Assembly (NCBI RefSeq): GCF_042649825.1 | Contig: NZ_JBHSAB010000014.1 | Coordinates: 1-64,000, forward strand | Source: Legionella_C dresdenensis | GTDB lineage: Bacteria; Pseudomonadota; Gammaproteobacteria; Legionellales; Legionellaceae | Length of the DNA: 64,000 nt | Direction: 5' to 3' | Shown: positions 1 through 9,075 of the stretch, piece after piece | Layout: each line of letters begins with the position of its first letter | How positions within the stretch are numbered: position 1 is the first letter of the stretch | Translations under genes and position numbers: made by a program | Notes under the pieces: generated by a model | Told to the model about the DNA's origin: nothing | The model's input: only the letters and a program-made list of their open reading frames with translations | Databases searched by the model: none

Positions 1-92
1 CAAAGAGCCAAATCAATGGTTAATAATCAAGCAGCTTAAGGCAGCGCCATTGGGCTGTAAAGCCCAACACTCTATTTTTCTACCTCAATAAA

Positions 93-119
93 CCTTGATT
101 ACGCTACGCTGCATCAAGG
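93..119. repeat. 27-bp palindromic interspersed repeat, copy a
   Basis: The arms CCTTGAT and ATCAAGG surround an inner palindromic core. The same 27-bp unit occurs at 12601-12627, 26216-26242 and 51535-51561, always between genes and followed on one side by CTAC. It behaves like a REP-type element. The rest of 1-215 holds a second small hairpin near 40-70 (TTGGGCT/AGCCCAA) and the promoter of the next gene. Confidence 0.8.
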
Positions 120-167
120 CTACGAATTGTTTCTCAACAACAAACTGTTTAAATAAAAACCCAATAG

Positions 168-176
168 TGCTATAAT
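168..176 (+). promoter_or_regulatory. extended -10 promoter element
   Basis: TGC followed directly by a perfect TATAAT lies 40 bp before the start codon of the coiled-coil gene. No good -35 is seen at 17 bp, which fits an extended -10 promoter. This rests on motif match only. Confidence 0.45.
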
Positions 177-215
177 AAACCCAAGCAATCCAAACCTTCT
201 AAACCCAGGGCTGTT

Positions 216-1556
216 ATGAAACTACAAAATCTTAATTCAATTAATATGTTGGATTACTATATTGATGAACAATCCAAACAAAAAATACAGCATTTATTTA
301 AATCTGTTTGCCCCAAAAAAATAATGTTATATTCGGCTCTTATTGTGGATAGGAGTAAAAACAGAAAAGGTGAGGACACAAAAGAAATTTCATTACGAAT
401 AATTAATGCGTATATAAAAAAACAGGGTGGAATAAACGTAATCGTTCCTTCGATTCCATGTAGAAAAGATATCAAGACGGATACACTGAGTGTCACCGAA
501 GGCAATGATAGCTATTATAACTTGCTGAGAAATGTTACCAAACATTGGTACCCTAAACTAAATATTCGCTGTAAATCAGTGACAATAAGTGAACAGGAAA
601 GAATTGCAGGTGTTCAGGAGCTTGCAAAAATTGAGGATAAGGATAGCTGGTTGCTCTCTGATATGCCTGAGTTTGTGTTTAGACCTCGCACAACACTTCC
701 CAAAGGTTCTATTAATTTGGACAAACCACCGGTGCAAGTGAGTCGCACAACCCCACCCATCAGTACAAACTCAAGTACGAGTCCGTCGCCTGTATCCACG
801 CCATCCTCTCAAACTGCCAAAAGAAAAGATCTTGAAAGCGAACCCGCTGGCCCAGTATGGAAAATAACCAGAACAACAGCGCCTTCGTGTCCTGCTAGTA
901 CCGAAATGCAACCGATGCAAGTCACACCGGGGAATAGGAGCCTCTCGACGAATCAATACCAGAGCGCTTCGCAGGACCGAGATGCGTTGATGCTCACGCA
1001 GACAACAATTTTTGCTCATAATTTGATAGAATACCAATCAGTTATTAGAGATCGCGAACGCGCATTGGCTCAAAAAGAAGCTGAGCTACAAAGACAATCA
1101 CAAACACTCAATCAGCTCCTGCAGCAACTTACTCAACAGCAGGAAACTCTGGCTCAAACGCTTGCAAACCAAACGACAAAAGAACAGGAATTAAGTCGAA
1201 AAGAAGCTGAACTGGAACAGGTAAATCAGCAGCTTATTCTAAATCTGTCAGAAGTAGTTAAAATACAAGCGGATCAAAAAGAAAAAGAACAGAAACTAAG
1301 TCAAAAAGAAGCTGAATTAAAACAGGAAAATCAACGGCTTATTCAACTCCTGAAAGAAGTAGTTAAAACACAAGCGGATCAAAAAGCAAAAGAACAGGAA
1401 TTAAGTCAAAAAGAAGCTCTTCTGGAACAACGTCAAAAAGCAATAGAAGAGAAAAAATCGCCTCATAGTCCGCGTATGTTTAAAGCCCCGGTGCTTGACG
1501 CAGAGGATGAAGAGTCTGCTCATAAACTAATCGAATTTACAAGTGTTTCGCCTTAA
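216..1556 (+). CDS. coiled-coil protein, possible secreted effector
   Basis: I do not recognise the family of this 446-residue protein. The first ~155 residues look like a folded, Lys- and Ile-rich domain. Residues ~160-250 are Pro/Ser/Thr-rich linker. From ~270 to ~425 there is a long coiled coil rich in Gln, Glu and Lys, with three roughly 34-residue repeats each built around KEQELS.KEAEL and QADQK. The C-terminus has an acidic stretch (DAEDEES) about 15 residues from the end, which resembles the E-block signal of Dot/Icm substrates. The gene stands alone, AT-rich, beside conserved housekeeping genes and opposite them in strand. An effector role is inferred from architecture only. Confidence 0.75.
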   Translation: MKLQNLNSINMLDYYIDEQSKQKIQHLFKSVCPKKIMLYSALIVDRSKNRKGEDTKEISLRIINAYIKKQGGINVIVPSIPCRKDIKTDTLSVTEGNDSYYNLLRNVTKHWYPKLNIRCKSVTISEQERIAGVQELAKIEDKDSWLLSDMPEFVFRPRTTLPKGSINLDKPPVQVSRTTPPISTNSSTSPSPVSTPSSQTAKRKDLESEPAGPVWKITRTTAPSCPASTEMQPMQVTPGNRSLSTNQYQSASQDRDALMLTQTTIFAHNLIEYQSVIRDRERALAQKEAELQRQSQTLNQLLQQLTQQQETLAQTLANQTTKEQELSRKEAELEQVNQQLILNLSEVVKIQADQKEKEQKLSQKEAELKQENQRLIQLLKEVVKTQADQKAKEQELSQKEALLEQRQKAIEEKKSPHSPRMFKAPVLDAEDEESAHKLIEFTSVSP

Positions 1557-1560
1557 GTAG

Positions 1561-1579
1561 GTTGGGTCGTTGACCCAAC
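1561..1579 (+). terminator. hairpin after the coiled-coil gene
   Basis: GTTGGGTC, a 3-bp loop and GACCCAAC form a perfect 8-bp stem just after the stop codon. There is no T-run, so it may be a repeat-type hairpin rather than a strong intrinsic terminator. A very similar hairpin lies at 12677-12700. Confidence 0.45.
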
Positions 1580-1633
1580 AATACGCTCCCTCAAGTCAAG
1601 ACCAATTCACAATTTAAAATCGGTAATGCCAGG

Positions 1634-2662
1634 TCAAACAACCCCAACTTTAAGGGCCATTTCGAGTTTGGCAATGACCTCATCAACCGGCACCAGTTTC
1701 ATTGTATCAGGGCCGTGAGCGTGCGTGCCCCACACGTTTGTTGTTTCAGTTTTGTTTAACACGGTTTCTACTGCCTGGGGATAATAATCTACAGCCAGGT
1801 GTCGATAAAGATATGGACCTGAGACATTTGCACTGGTTACTGCATGCAACGCGACAACCGGAGTGCCGACTGCGGTTGCCATATGAGAGGGACCTGTATC
1901 CGGGCAGAGCATCACGGATGCTTCACTGATTAAGGCTAATAATTGCTTTGGTTTGGTTTTGCCAACCAAATCCTTACAACTGACCTGGGAAAGAATGGCA
2001 TTTGCCAATTCCCGATCGTAATCACCAGGACCGCCAGTTAATACCACATCCATGCCTAATTTTGTCTGGGCATGCTGAATAACTTCGACATAGCGCTCTA
2101 CTGGCCAGCTACGCTCTGGCTTACTGGCTGCCGGATTAACCAGCAATACAGCATTTTTTTCATCGAGATGGCTGCGAGCCCAGTTGCGATCGGTTTCAGA
2201 AACAGGAAGATTCCATTGAATCTGTTTATTTTCAATTCCGAGCTTATCGGCAAACCGTAAAAACCCATCCAGAGTATGATCATTACCTGGCTCAATCGTT
2301 TCTTTGACAAACCAGCCATGGCCATCTTTAGCCCGTAGCCGATCATAACCAATTTTGCGCCTGGCGCGGATAAGAGGATAAAGCAGATTGGCTCTGAAAC
2401 TTGCCTGGGGAGCCAGTAAAACATCATAGTGTCGACCAGCCATTTGTTTTTTAAAACGCCAGTAATCTGCCAGGGAGTCCGGTTTATTGATTACAATAAA
2501 TTCAACGCCATCCATCCCTTCGACCAAATCATAGGCCGGCCGCGAAATCACCCAGCTAATCGCCGCTTCTGGAAAGCTTGCCTGCAAAGTGCGGATCAGA
2601 GGAACAAGCATCAGCACATCGCCCAGGGCTGATAGACGAACAACACAAATCGATTTAATCAT
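1634..2662 (-). CDS. glycosyltransferase family 9 (ADP-heptose:LPS heptosyltransferase family)
   Basis: GT9 enzymes add heptose from an ADP-sugar to the inner core of lipopolysaccharide at the cytoplasmic face of the inner membrane. The N-terminus (VRLSALGDVLMLVPLIRTL) is the usual GT9 start with its conserved Gly-Asp. The C-terminal nucleotide-sugar site is visible as DTGPSHMATAVGTP, followed by the Ser/Asn-rich loop. The length of 342 residues is normal. Its start codon overlaps the end of the CHCC zinc protein gene, so the two are probably co-transcribed downstream of miaA. The exact heptosyltransferase type (I, II or other) cannot be told from sequence alone. Confidence 0.88.
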   Translation of the reverse strand: MIKSICVVRLSALGDVLMLVPLIRTLQASFPEAAISWVISRPAYDLVEGMDGVEFIVINKPDSLADYWRFKKQMAGRHYDVLLAPQASFRANLLYPLIRARRKIGYDRLRAKDGHGWFVKETIEPGNDHTLDGFLRFADKLGIENKQIQWNLPVSETDRNWARSHLDEKNAVLLVNPAASKPERSWPVERYVEVIQHAQTKLGMDVVLTGGPGDYDRELANAILSQVSCKDLVGKTKPKQLLALISEASVMLCPDTGPSHMATAVGTPVVALHAVTSANVSGPYLYRHLAVDYYPQAVETVLNKTETTNVWGTHAHGPDTMKLVPVDEVIAKLEMALKVGVV

Positions 2663-2852
2663 TTTTTTTCAAAATATAACGTGCGCCGCAATAAGGACAA
2701 ACTTCGGTATCAGTTTTCCCAAGCGGCAGGTATACTTTGGGATGGGCATTCCACAATGCCATCTCGTCAGTCGGACAACATAATGGTAAATCCTGTGGCT
2801 GAACGATATAAACTTTTTCAGCACAGGCAAGTTGTTTCTCACTTTTACTCAT
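2655..2852 (-). CDS. small CHCC-type zinc-finger protein
   Basis: This 65-residue protein ends in CPYCGARYIL, has an upstream CC pair (LPLCCPTDEM) and a His (NAHPKVYLPL) between them. That is the Cys/His/Cys/Cys arrangement of the zf-CHCC family (PF10276), whose eukaryotic relative is the NDUFS6 subunit of complex I. The bacterial role is unknown. It lies 16 bp downstream of miaA and overlaps the glycosyltransferase start by 8 bp, so translation is likely coupled. Confidence 0.85.
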   Translation of the reverse strand: MSKSEKQLACAEKVYIVQPQDLPLCCPTDEMALWNAHPKVYLPLGKTDTEVCPYCGARYILKKND

Positions 2853-2868
2853 GGATAAACCTTTACTG

Positions 2869-3810
2869 TTAAAACTGTCCGCTATTATCGATCATTTTCG
2901 CAATAATCGCCACGATTTCACGCGGGTTTTGCATCTGATCGCAGGCAATATAATGAACATCGGTCCAATGGCGCAACCAGGTTAGCTGTCGTTTTGCCAA
3001 TTGCCGGGTCGCCGCTATTCCTTTTTCCATAAACGTTGCGTGATCATAATCGCCATGCAGGTATTCTATAGCCTGACGGTAGCCCACACAGCGCATGGAG
3101 GGATAATCTGACGTCAACTGCCATTTGGCAAGCAAATGCTCCACTTCAGCCACAAAACCCTGCTTAATCATTTGCTGAAACCGAATCGCAATTCGCTGGT
3201 GCAACCAGGAACGTTGTTCAGGAAACAGGGCAAAATTAATAAATTTCATTGGGTTGTTTTTTTTCTGCTCCGCCAAATAGGCGCTTAATGGCTTTTCAGT
3301 CAGGTAGTAGACTTCCAGCGCACGTTGAATGCGCTGGCTATCATTGGCATGAATGCGAGCGGCAGAAATCGGATCCAGCTTTTGTAACTCGGCATGCAGC
3401 TGCAAAAGTCCCTGACGCTCGATTTTTTCGGCCAGTTGCCGGCGTAATTGTTCATCAGCCTCCGGCAGTTGCGACAAGCCCTGCTGTAGCGCATTAAAAT
3501 ACATCATCGTTCCGCCAACCAGCAGCGGGATTTTACCGCGCTGCTCAATTGACTGGCAAAGCGCCTGCGTATCCTTGCAAAACTGCGCTGCTGAATAGGT
3601 TGCAGGCGGATCAAGAATATCGAGCAAATGGTGGGGCGCCCTGGCTAACTCCTCTTCACTGGGCTTGGCGGTTCCAATATCCATTTCACGATAAATCATT
3701 GCGGAATCGACGCTGATAATTTCAAATGGGAAATGCTCGACCAGGCTGCAGGCAAGATCAGTTTTTCCAGCGGCAGTAGGTCCCAGGAGACAAAAAACGG
3801 GTTTAGGCAT
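2869..3810 (-). CDS. miaA: tRNA dimethylallyltransferase
   Basis: MiaA transfers a dimethylallyl group to the N6 of A37 in tRNAs that read UNN codons. The P-loop GPTAAGKT is at residues 9-16, followed by the substrate-binding DSAMIYREMDIGTAKP. The 313-residue length matches the family. The start overlaps the mutL stop by 8 bp, the mutL-miaA order known from enterobacteria. hfq, the usual next gene, is not here; the CHCC protein and a glycosyltransferase follow instead. Confidence 0.97.
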   Translation of the reverse strand: MPKPVFCLLGPTAAGKTDLACSLVEHFPFEIISVDSAMIYREMDIGTAKPSEEELARAPHHLLDILDPPATYSAAQFCKDTQALCQSIEQRGKIPLLVGGTMMYFNALQQGLSQLPEADEQLRRQLAEKIERQGLLQLHAELQKLDPISAARIHANDSQRIQRALEVYYLTEKPLSAYLAEQKKNNPMKFINFALFPEQRSWLHQRIAIRFQQMIKQGFVAEVEHLLAKWQLTSDYPSMRCVGYRQAIEYLHGDYDHATFMEKGIAATRQLAKRQLTWLRHWTDVHYIACDQMQNPREIVAIIAKMIDNSGQF

Positions 3811-5416
3811 TAAAAACTTCCATACAGGCTTGTAAATTCAATGGTTTCATTAAGGACGGCAATCGGCCTGAACTCTGCAGATAAGCAAGCGCTTCCTGTT
3901 TTTCAGCTGCCGTCAGATTGCTGCTCACACTATATTGCACCAGTAAAAGGAGCACATCGTCAATGGCAGGCGTTGGTATTGTATAACAGGCAGCAAAAAA
4001 ATCAGCTAACGCCAGGTTGGGCGTACATGCGGGCAAGGTTATAATTTTCAGGGCATGGCCATTCAGGGTGGTATCAATGCCGATATTTTGCCATACACAT
4101 TGCCATTTTGCATAATTCACAGCAATATGCTCCGGCAATTCAAACTGCAATGGAACTAACAATGGCCGCCTGGTGAATGGGATAGCCGTCGCTTCAAGCA
4201 TTTCCTGCAATAAGTGTTTTTTCACCGCCGGTACGTCAACCAGATATGGCTGTTGCTCGAGAAAAACCAGGGCAAAACGTTCATTCAATATCCGCCAGTC
4301 AACGTATTCATTATTGCTCGCAATCGGCATGGTATATTGGACCGCTGATTTTGGCATTACAGCAGGCCGTGGCTCCCGGATTTCATAATGTCTTTCAGCA
4401 ACCGGCTGATATTCAGGTACTTTGTCGCCGCCAGCAATAACAGCACGGAGCCGCGAACAGATAAAATCATGGATAAGCCTTGGCTGCTGGAATCTTACTT
4501 CATGTTTGGTGGGGTGCACGTTAACATCCACTTCGCCCGGATTGATCGTTAAATACAGCAGGCAAGCCGGATGCCGCCCCGGATAAAGCAAATCTTCGTA
4601 CGCCTGTTTAATCGCATGGTTAATCAATTTGTCTTTTACCATCCGGCCATTGATATACACCCACAGCTTGTCGTTCTGACTACGTTGATAATCAATATTG
4701 CTGATCCAGCCTTCAAGCCTCATACCAGCATGTTCGCTATCAATTGTATGTGATTGCTCCATAAACGGCTTTCCCAGGATACGGGTAATTCTGAGTATTC
4801 GCGATGCGTCATCAAGCGCCGCCGGCAAATGCAATTGCCGCTTGCCGTTATGGGATAATTCTATCGCGATCCGGGACGCACTCAGCGCGAAACGCTTGAC
4901 GACATGCTCAATAGCCAAATACTCAGCACGCTCCCCTTTCAAAAATTTTTTTCTTACCGGCGCATTATAAAAAATATCTTTCACATCAATCGTGGTACCC
5001 TGGTTTCTGGCACAGGGTGTAAGGATAATGTCATCGTTTTTGCTTTCAAGCATCATACCGTGAGGCTGACAGTCCGGTTTCGAAGTAATTGTGAGCCTTG
5101 CAATTGATGCGATACTCGCAAGCGCTTCGCCGCGAAACCCCATGCTGCTTATTGAATACAAATCCATCAGGTTTGAGATTTTGCTGGTTGCATGGGCGGC
5201 TATCGCCAGTGGTAAATCTTCCGCCATAATGCCATGGCCGTTGTCGCTGATGCGAATCTGATTCAACCCGCCATATCCCAGCTCAATAATTATGGCATCA
5301 GCCTGAGCGTCAAGCGCATTTTCAAGTAATTCTTTGACAATTGAAGCAGGCCGCTCAATCACTTCGCCGGCAGCAATCTGGTTAGCGACTGAATCAGGAA
5401 GCCTTTTAATTCGCAT
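3803..5416 (-). CDS. mutL: DNA mismatch repair protein MutL
   Basis: MutL is the GHKL-type ATPase that couples MutS mismatch recognition to strand excision. Motifs in order: ELLENALDA (ATP and Mg2+ binding, residue ~30), DNGHGI (~58), TSKI and GFRGEALASI (~90-100), and the transducer-domain GRMVKD and VDVNVHPTKHEVRF (~300). The C-terminal dimerisation domain follows a shorter linker than in E. coli, giving 537 instead of about 615 residues. I do not see a DQHAxxER endonuclease motif, as in methyl-directed systems. It overlaps amiB by 11 bp and miaA by 8 bp. Confidence 0.97.
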   Translation of the reverse strand: MRIKRLPDSVANQIAAGEVIERPASIVKELLENALDAQADAIIIELGYGGLNQIRISDNGHGIMAEDLPLAIAAHATSKISNLMDLYSISSMGFRGEALASIASIARLTITSKPDCQPHGMMLESKNDDIILTPCARNQGTTIDVKDIFYNAPVRKKFLKGERAEYLAIEHVVKRFALSASRIAIELSHNGKRQLHLPAALDDASRILRITRILGKPFMEQSHTIDSEHAGMRLEGWISNIDYQRSQNDKLWVYINGRMVKDKLINHAIKQAYEDLLYPGRHPACLLYLTINPGEVDVNVHPTKHEVRFQQPRLIHDFICSRLRAVIAGGDKVPEYQPVAERHYEIREPRPAVMPKSAVQYTMPIASNNEYVDWRILNERFALVFLEQQPYLVDVPAVKKHLLQEMLEATAIPFTRRPLLVPLQFELPEHIAVNYAKWQCVWQNIGIDTTLNGHALKIITLPACTPNLALADFFAACYTIPTPAIDDVLLLLVQYSVSSNLTAAEKQEALAYLQSSGRLPSLMKPLNLQACMEVFNA

Positions 5417-6647
5417 TGGCTACCCGGGTAGTTTTGTTTACCATTGCCTCAATGTAGGTACCATGCGGCGGATATTCCCAAAAATAGTTTTTCACACCCT
5501 GGAATACTGCTTGCGTTAGCTTAACCTGATAATAAGGACTGGTCAGGTTGCTTTCTTCACGCGGATTGGAAATAAACCCGGTTTCGATAAGAATTGACGG
5601 GATATCAGGCGATTTCAGCACCATAAACCGCGCTTGTTCAACTTTGTTATTATGCAGGCTGGTAATGGTATCAAGATTACGTAATACCCTGTCACCCATT
5701 CGCAGACTGGCGCCGATGGTTGCAGTTTGCGACAAATCGATAAGAACCGTGCGAACCAGGCCGCTGTCATCGTCGAGGCCAGACAGATTCACACCGCCCA
5801 GCTCGGAATAGTTTTCTTTTTCCGCAAGCCAGCGTGCAGCTTCACTGGTCGCGCCGCGTTGCGATAAGGCAAACACTGAAGCGCCATTCGATTGCTGGTT
5901 AATGAAAGCATCCGCATGAATCGAGATAAAAATATCACCGCCATACTTACGGGCAATATTCAACCGGTCGCGCAGACCAACATAGTAATCGCTATTTCGA
6001 GTCAATACCGCTTTCATGCCTGGCTGCCGATCAATGATTTGCTTTAATTTAAGCGCTATCGCAAGCGTTACGTTTTTTTCCAGCGATTTACGGGGACCGG
6101 TTGCGCCAGGGTCTTTACCGCCGTGGCCAGGGTCAAGGACAATCACCACATCCCTTAACGCTTTTACCGGGATGCGGCGCTCAGGTATCGCTGGCGGCGC
6201 GGTTCTTTTATCCGCTTTACCCGCCAACTTTACTGGAGCAGCTGCCGCCTTGAAACCTGCCGAAGCTGACAGGTCAAGCGCAAATGCGTGTCCGGCGTTA
6301 TTTCTTGCTGAATTGCCGGGTCGAACCATCACGGCGTCTGTGACTTCAAAAACCAGGCGTAAAGTATGATCATTGGGATAACCACTGCGGATATTTTTAA
6401 TCAATTTGTTATTCAGCTTTAAGCGATGCAGATCAAAAGCCAGATTAGTATTTTCAAAATCAACCACAACACGATCAGGATTTGTCAGAGTAAACGCTTT
6501 ATGAGCAACTGCAGTATCAAAATCAAAATAAAGCGAAATCTTGCCGCTATCCTGTTTAATCTGGACTGCCTCAAGCCGGGCAGCAGCCACTGTAGTAGTA
6601 GCTGATAACAATATCAAGAGCCAAAAGAAGAGTGTTCGTAAATTCAT
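5406..6647 (-). CDS. amiB: N-acetylmuramoyl-L-alanine amidase with AMIN domain
   Basis: This periplasmic amidase cuts the bond between MurNAc and the stem peptide so that daughter cells can separate. A signal peptide covers residues 1-22. An AMIN domain (~25-130) targets the septum. The Amidase_3 domain begins at VIVLDPGHGGKDPGATG (~170), with the second zinc-site stretch FISIHADAF (~243). There is no LysM repeat at the C-terminus, unlike E. coli AmiB, so the symbol rests mainly on its place between tsaE and mutL. It overlaps both neighbours (4 and 11 bp). Confidence 0.93.
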   Translation of the reverse strand: MNLRTLFFWLLILLSATTTVAAARLEAVQIKQDSGKISLYFDFDTAVAHKAFTLTNPDRVVVDFENTNLAFDLHRLKLNNKLIKNIRSGYPNDHTLRLVFEVTDAVMVRPGNSARNNAGHAFALDLSASAGFKAAAAPVKLAGKADKRTAPPAIPERRIPVKALRDVVIVLDPGHGGKDPGATGPRKSLEKNVTLAIALKLKQIIDRQPGMKAVLTRNSDYYVGLRDRLNIARKYGGDIFISIHADAFINQQSNGASVFALSQRGATSEAARWLAEKENYSELGGVNLSGLDDDSGLVRTVLIDLSQTATIGASLRMGDRVLRNLDTITSLHNNKVEQARFMVLKSPDIPSILIETGFISNPREESNLTSPYYQVKLTQAVFQGVKNYFWEYPPHGTYIEAMVNKTTRVANAN

Positions 6648-7108
6648 TGTTTACTCACCAGGCATGCCAAAATTTTTTCGCCAATCGCAGACGCGGCGTC
6701 AATTTTTAGTAGTCGTCCATTACCCTGCATTGTTAACGCTAAACGCAAGTCCGTTTCTGCCAGAGAGTAAACTGCCCGCTCCGGCCATTCCAGACAGCAA
6801 ACTGCACTGTCATTAAAATAATCCCTGAATCCAATGTATTCCAGTTCGGCTTCATCTTGTATACGATACAAATCAAAATGATGTATATGCAAGTTTTTTA
6901 TTTGGTAGCTCTCTACTAATGAAAAGGTAGGGCTTTTTATCGCGCTGGTCACACCCAGCGCCCGCAGCATGGCTCGGATAAGTGTTGTTTTACCAGCACC
7001 GATTTCACCGGCAAACGTTATCACTGCCGGCGCCTGCAGGCAGGCAGCCAGAACGGTTGCCAATTGGTTAGATGCGTCTTCATCCGGCAATTCAATTTCC
7101 AGAGTCAT
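6644..7108 (-). CDS. tsaE: tRNA t6A biosynthesis ATPase TsaE
   Basis: TsaE is the ATPase partner of TsaB/TsaD in making N6-threonylcarbamoyl-adenosine at position 37 of ANN-reading tRNAs. The Walker A motif GEIGAGKTTLIRAML is at ~35-49, SPTFSLVESY at ~59-68 and the Walker B-like HFDLYRI at ~77. The 154-residue length is typical. It has 4-bp ATGA-type overlaps with nnr upstream and amiB downstream, so the group is an operon. Confidence 0.95.
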   Translation of the reverse strand: MTLEIELPDEDASNQLATVLAACLQAPAVITFAGEIGAGKTTLIRAMLRALGVTSAIKSPTFSLVESYQIKNLHIHHFDLYRIQDEAELEYIGFRDYFNDSAVCCLEWPERAVYSLAETDLRLALTMQGNGRLLKIDAASAIGEKILACLVSKQ

Positions 7109-8583
7109 GGATTCACCAACGTACGTAAGTAAGGCATCAGATCACTGGCAATCAGTCCGCGCTCCCCGCCTTTATGGCTCGCCAAATCCCCGGCACGAGC
7201 ATGCAGCCACACACCAAGTTTTGCAGCCTGATTCAATTGCATCCCCTGTGCTATCAGCCCCGCAATCACTCCGCTTAGCACGTCGCCCATGCCCGCACTA
7301 GCCATACCTGGATTGCCAATAGTACAAACATGCAGCGAGTCATCGTCACAGGCGATGAGCGTACCGGCACCCTTTAATACGACATTGCCCCCATAACGAT
7401 GCTGAATTTCCGCGGCAGCAGCATAACGGTCACTTTGAATATCTTGAGTTGCGCAACTTAACAAACTGGCCGCTTCTCCTGGATGCGGCGTCAGTACCCA
7501 ATTATCATCATGTTGTGGCATTCCTGCTAACAGACGCAACGCTGAAGCATCAATAACCATGGGCAGCTGGCAGCTAATCACCTGACTGAAAAGATCAATA
7601 GCCCATTGATCGATACCAAGTCCGGGGCCAAGGACGCATACAGTTGCTTTTTCCAGCAAGGGCAGAATTTGACTGGCGTCTGTCAAACCGTGAATAATCG
7701 CTTCCGGCAGTCCAGGTACAATATGATTTGCATGGGCTTCTATGGTTGCAATACTGACCAGACCGGCTCCTGTCCGTAATGCGGCATTGGCAGCAAGACA
7801 TACGGCCCCTGGCATGCCCGGACCACCGCCAATAATCAGCACATGGCCAAAGTCGCCCTTATGGCAGTTTCGCTTTCTTGGCTGCAGATTTTTTTCAGCA
7901 ATCTGATCGTCAATCAGGGTTGCGATTGGCTGAAAATTTCTGGCTGTCTGTAAATCGATTCCCAAATCATTGCATATTATTTGCCCGCAATAATCCGGGC
8001 CATCGAGTGTGACAAGGCCGGCTTTATACGCAACAAATGTTGATGTGACGTCCGCAATCACACAGGTACCCATGACTTGTCCGGTATCGGCATTCAGACC
8101 GGAGGGAATATCAAGCGCGATTACAGGCGTATTACTGCTGTTAATCAGATTAATAGCTGCCGCCAGCGGGTCGCGAACATTGCCAGTCAAGCCTATACCC
8201 AGTAAGGCATCAATGATGACATCAGCATCAATATCCTCCCATTGCTCAATCGGAACACAGGGAATACCGGCGCTGATTGCGGCCTGAGCCTCAGTACTAG
8301 CCGCTTCTGGCAAAGCTTCGAGTGGTTTGTAATAGTTGATGGTGACATCATAACCCGCTTTAAACGCCAGACGTGCGAGAACATAACCATCACCGGCATT
8401 ATTACCGCCGCCACAGAAAACAGTTATTTTTTGGGCGGAAGGATACAGCTGTTTTAAATTATTAAATGCCGCTAATCCAGCTTCATACATTAACTCCTGT
8501 TCAGACATCCCAATCTGGCTAATTGCATAGCGCTCCAGGGAACGTATCTGGCTGGTAGTACAAACAGGAACGGTTAATGTCAT
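7105..8583 (-). CDS. nnr: bifunctional NAD(P)H-hydrate epimerase / ADP-dependent dehydratase
   Basis: The protein repairs hydrated NADH and NADPH. The N-terminal half (~1-215) is the epimerase, with the NADP loop GGGNNAGDGYVLARLA. The C-terminal half is the ribokinase-like dehydratase, with TPHPGEAASLL, GAGTLIA and the catalytic stretch GMASAGMGDVLSG. An in-frame ATG lies 24 bp further upstream (8607), but it has no ribosome-binding site. The chosen start has GAGGA 11 bp before it and gives the usual N-terminus (492 residues). It appears to be the first gene of the nnr-tsaE-amiB-mutL-miaA operon. Confidence 0.95.
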   Translation of the reverse strand: MTLTVPVCTTSQIRSLERYAISQIGMSEQELMYEAGLAAFNNLKQLYPSAQKITVFCGGGNNAGDGYVLARLAFKAGYDVTINYYKPLEALPEAASTEAQAAISAGIPCVPIEQWEDIDADVIIDALLGIGLTGNVRDPLAAAINLINSSNTPVIALDIPSGLNADTGQVMGTCVIADVTSTFVAYKAGLVTLDGPDYCGQIICNDLGIDLQTARNFQPIATLIDDQIAEKNLQPRKRNCHKGDFGHVLIIGGGPGMPGAVCLAANAALRTGAGLVSIATIEAHANHIVPGLPEAIIHGLTDASQILPLLEKATVCVLGPGLGIDQWAIDLFSQVISCQLPMVIDASALRLLAGMPQHDDNWVLTPHPGEAASLLSCATQDIQSDRYAAAAEIQHRYGGNVVLKGAGTLIACDDDSLHVCTIGNPGMASAGMGDVLSGVIAGLIAQGMQLNQAAKLGVWLHARAGDLASHKGGERGLIASDLMPYLRTLVNP

Positions 8584-8674
8584 ATTGGGGCATATCCTCA
8601 ATTGCATTTATAAGCAGAGTGCAGGTTAGGCCATCTGGCCTAACCATTTTTGCCGGGTCGGAACGGCCAACCTG

Positions 8675-9073
8675 CTAATCTTCTTTTTTTACCAAAGTCA
8701 GCGCTGGGCGTAATTTGGTTTTTGGCGGTTGCGTTGTCGGCGGCGGCGTCGGCTCGTTATATTCATCGCCAAACTCCATGCCTCGGCCATTCTCTTTCGC
8801 ATAAATCGCCAATACGGCAGCAGGTACTACAAAAATCTGGATAACAATTCCTGAAAAGCGGGCCGTAAATACTATACGATCGTTTTCAAGATGCAAACCG
8901 CGACAAGCCAGCGGTGAAATGTTTAATACGATTTTACCGCCATGAACGTGCTCCTGCGGAACCTGAACGCCAGGATACTCCGCATTGACCAGAATATAAG
9001 GCGTCATATTATTATCGACTACCCAGTCATAGATCGCTCTTATCAGATAAGGTTTGTTAGAAGTCATTGTCAT
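8675..9073 (-). CDS. sspB: ClpXP protease specificity-enhancing factor SspB
   Basis: SspB delivers ssrA-tagged peptides from stalled ribosomes to ClpXP. The N-terminal ~110 residues form the tag-binding domain, beginning with the typical KPYLIRAIYDWVVDNN. A Pro/Thr-rich linker follows. The C-terminal RPALTLVK is the short ClpX-docking motif. It starts 2 bp after the sspA stop, as in other gammaproteobacteria. Confidence 0.96.
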   Translation of the reverse strand: MTMTSNKPYLIRAIYDWVVDNNMTPYILVNAEYPGVQVPQEHVHGGKIVLNISPLACRGLHLENDRIVFTARFSGIVIQIFVVPAAVLAIYAKENGRGMEFGDEYNEPTPPPTTQPPKTKLRPALTLVKKED

Positions 9074-9075
9074 GA

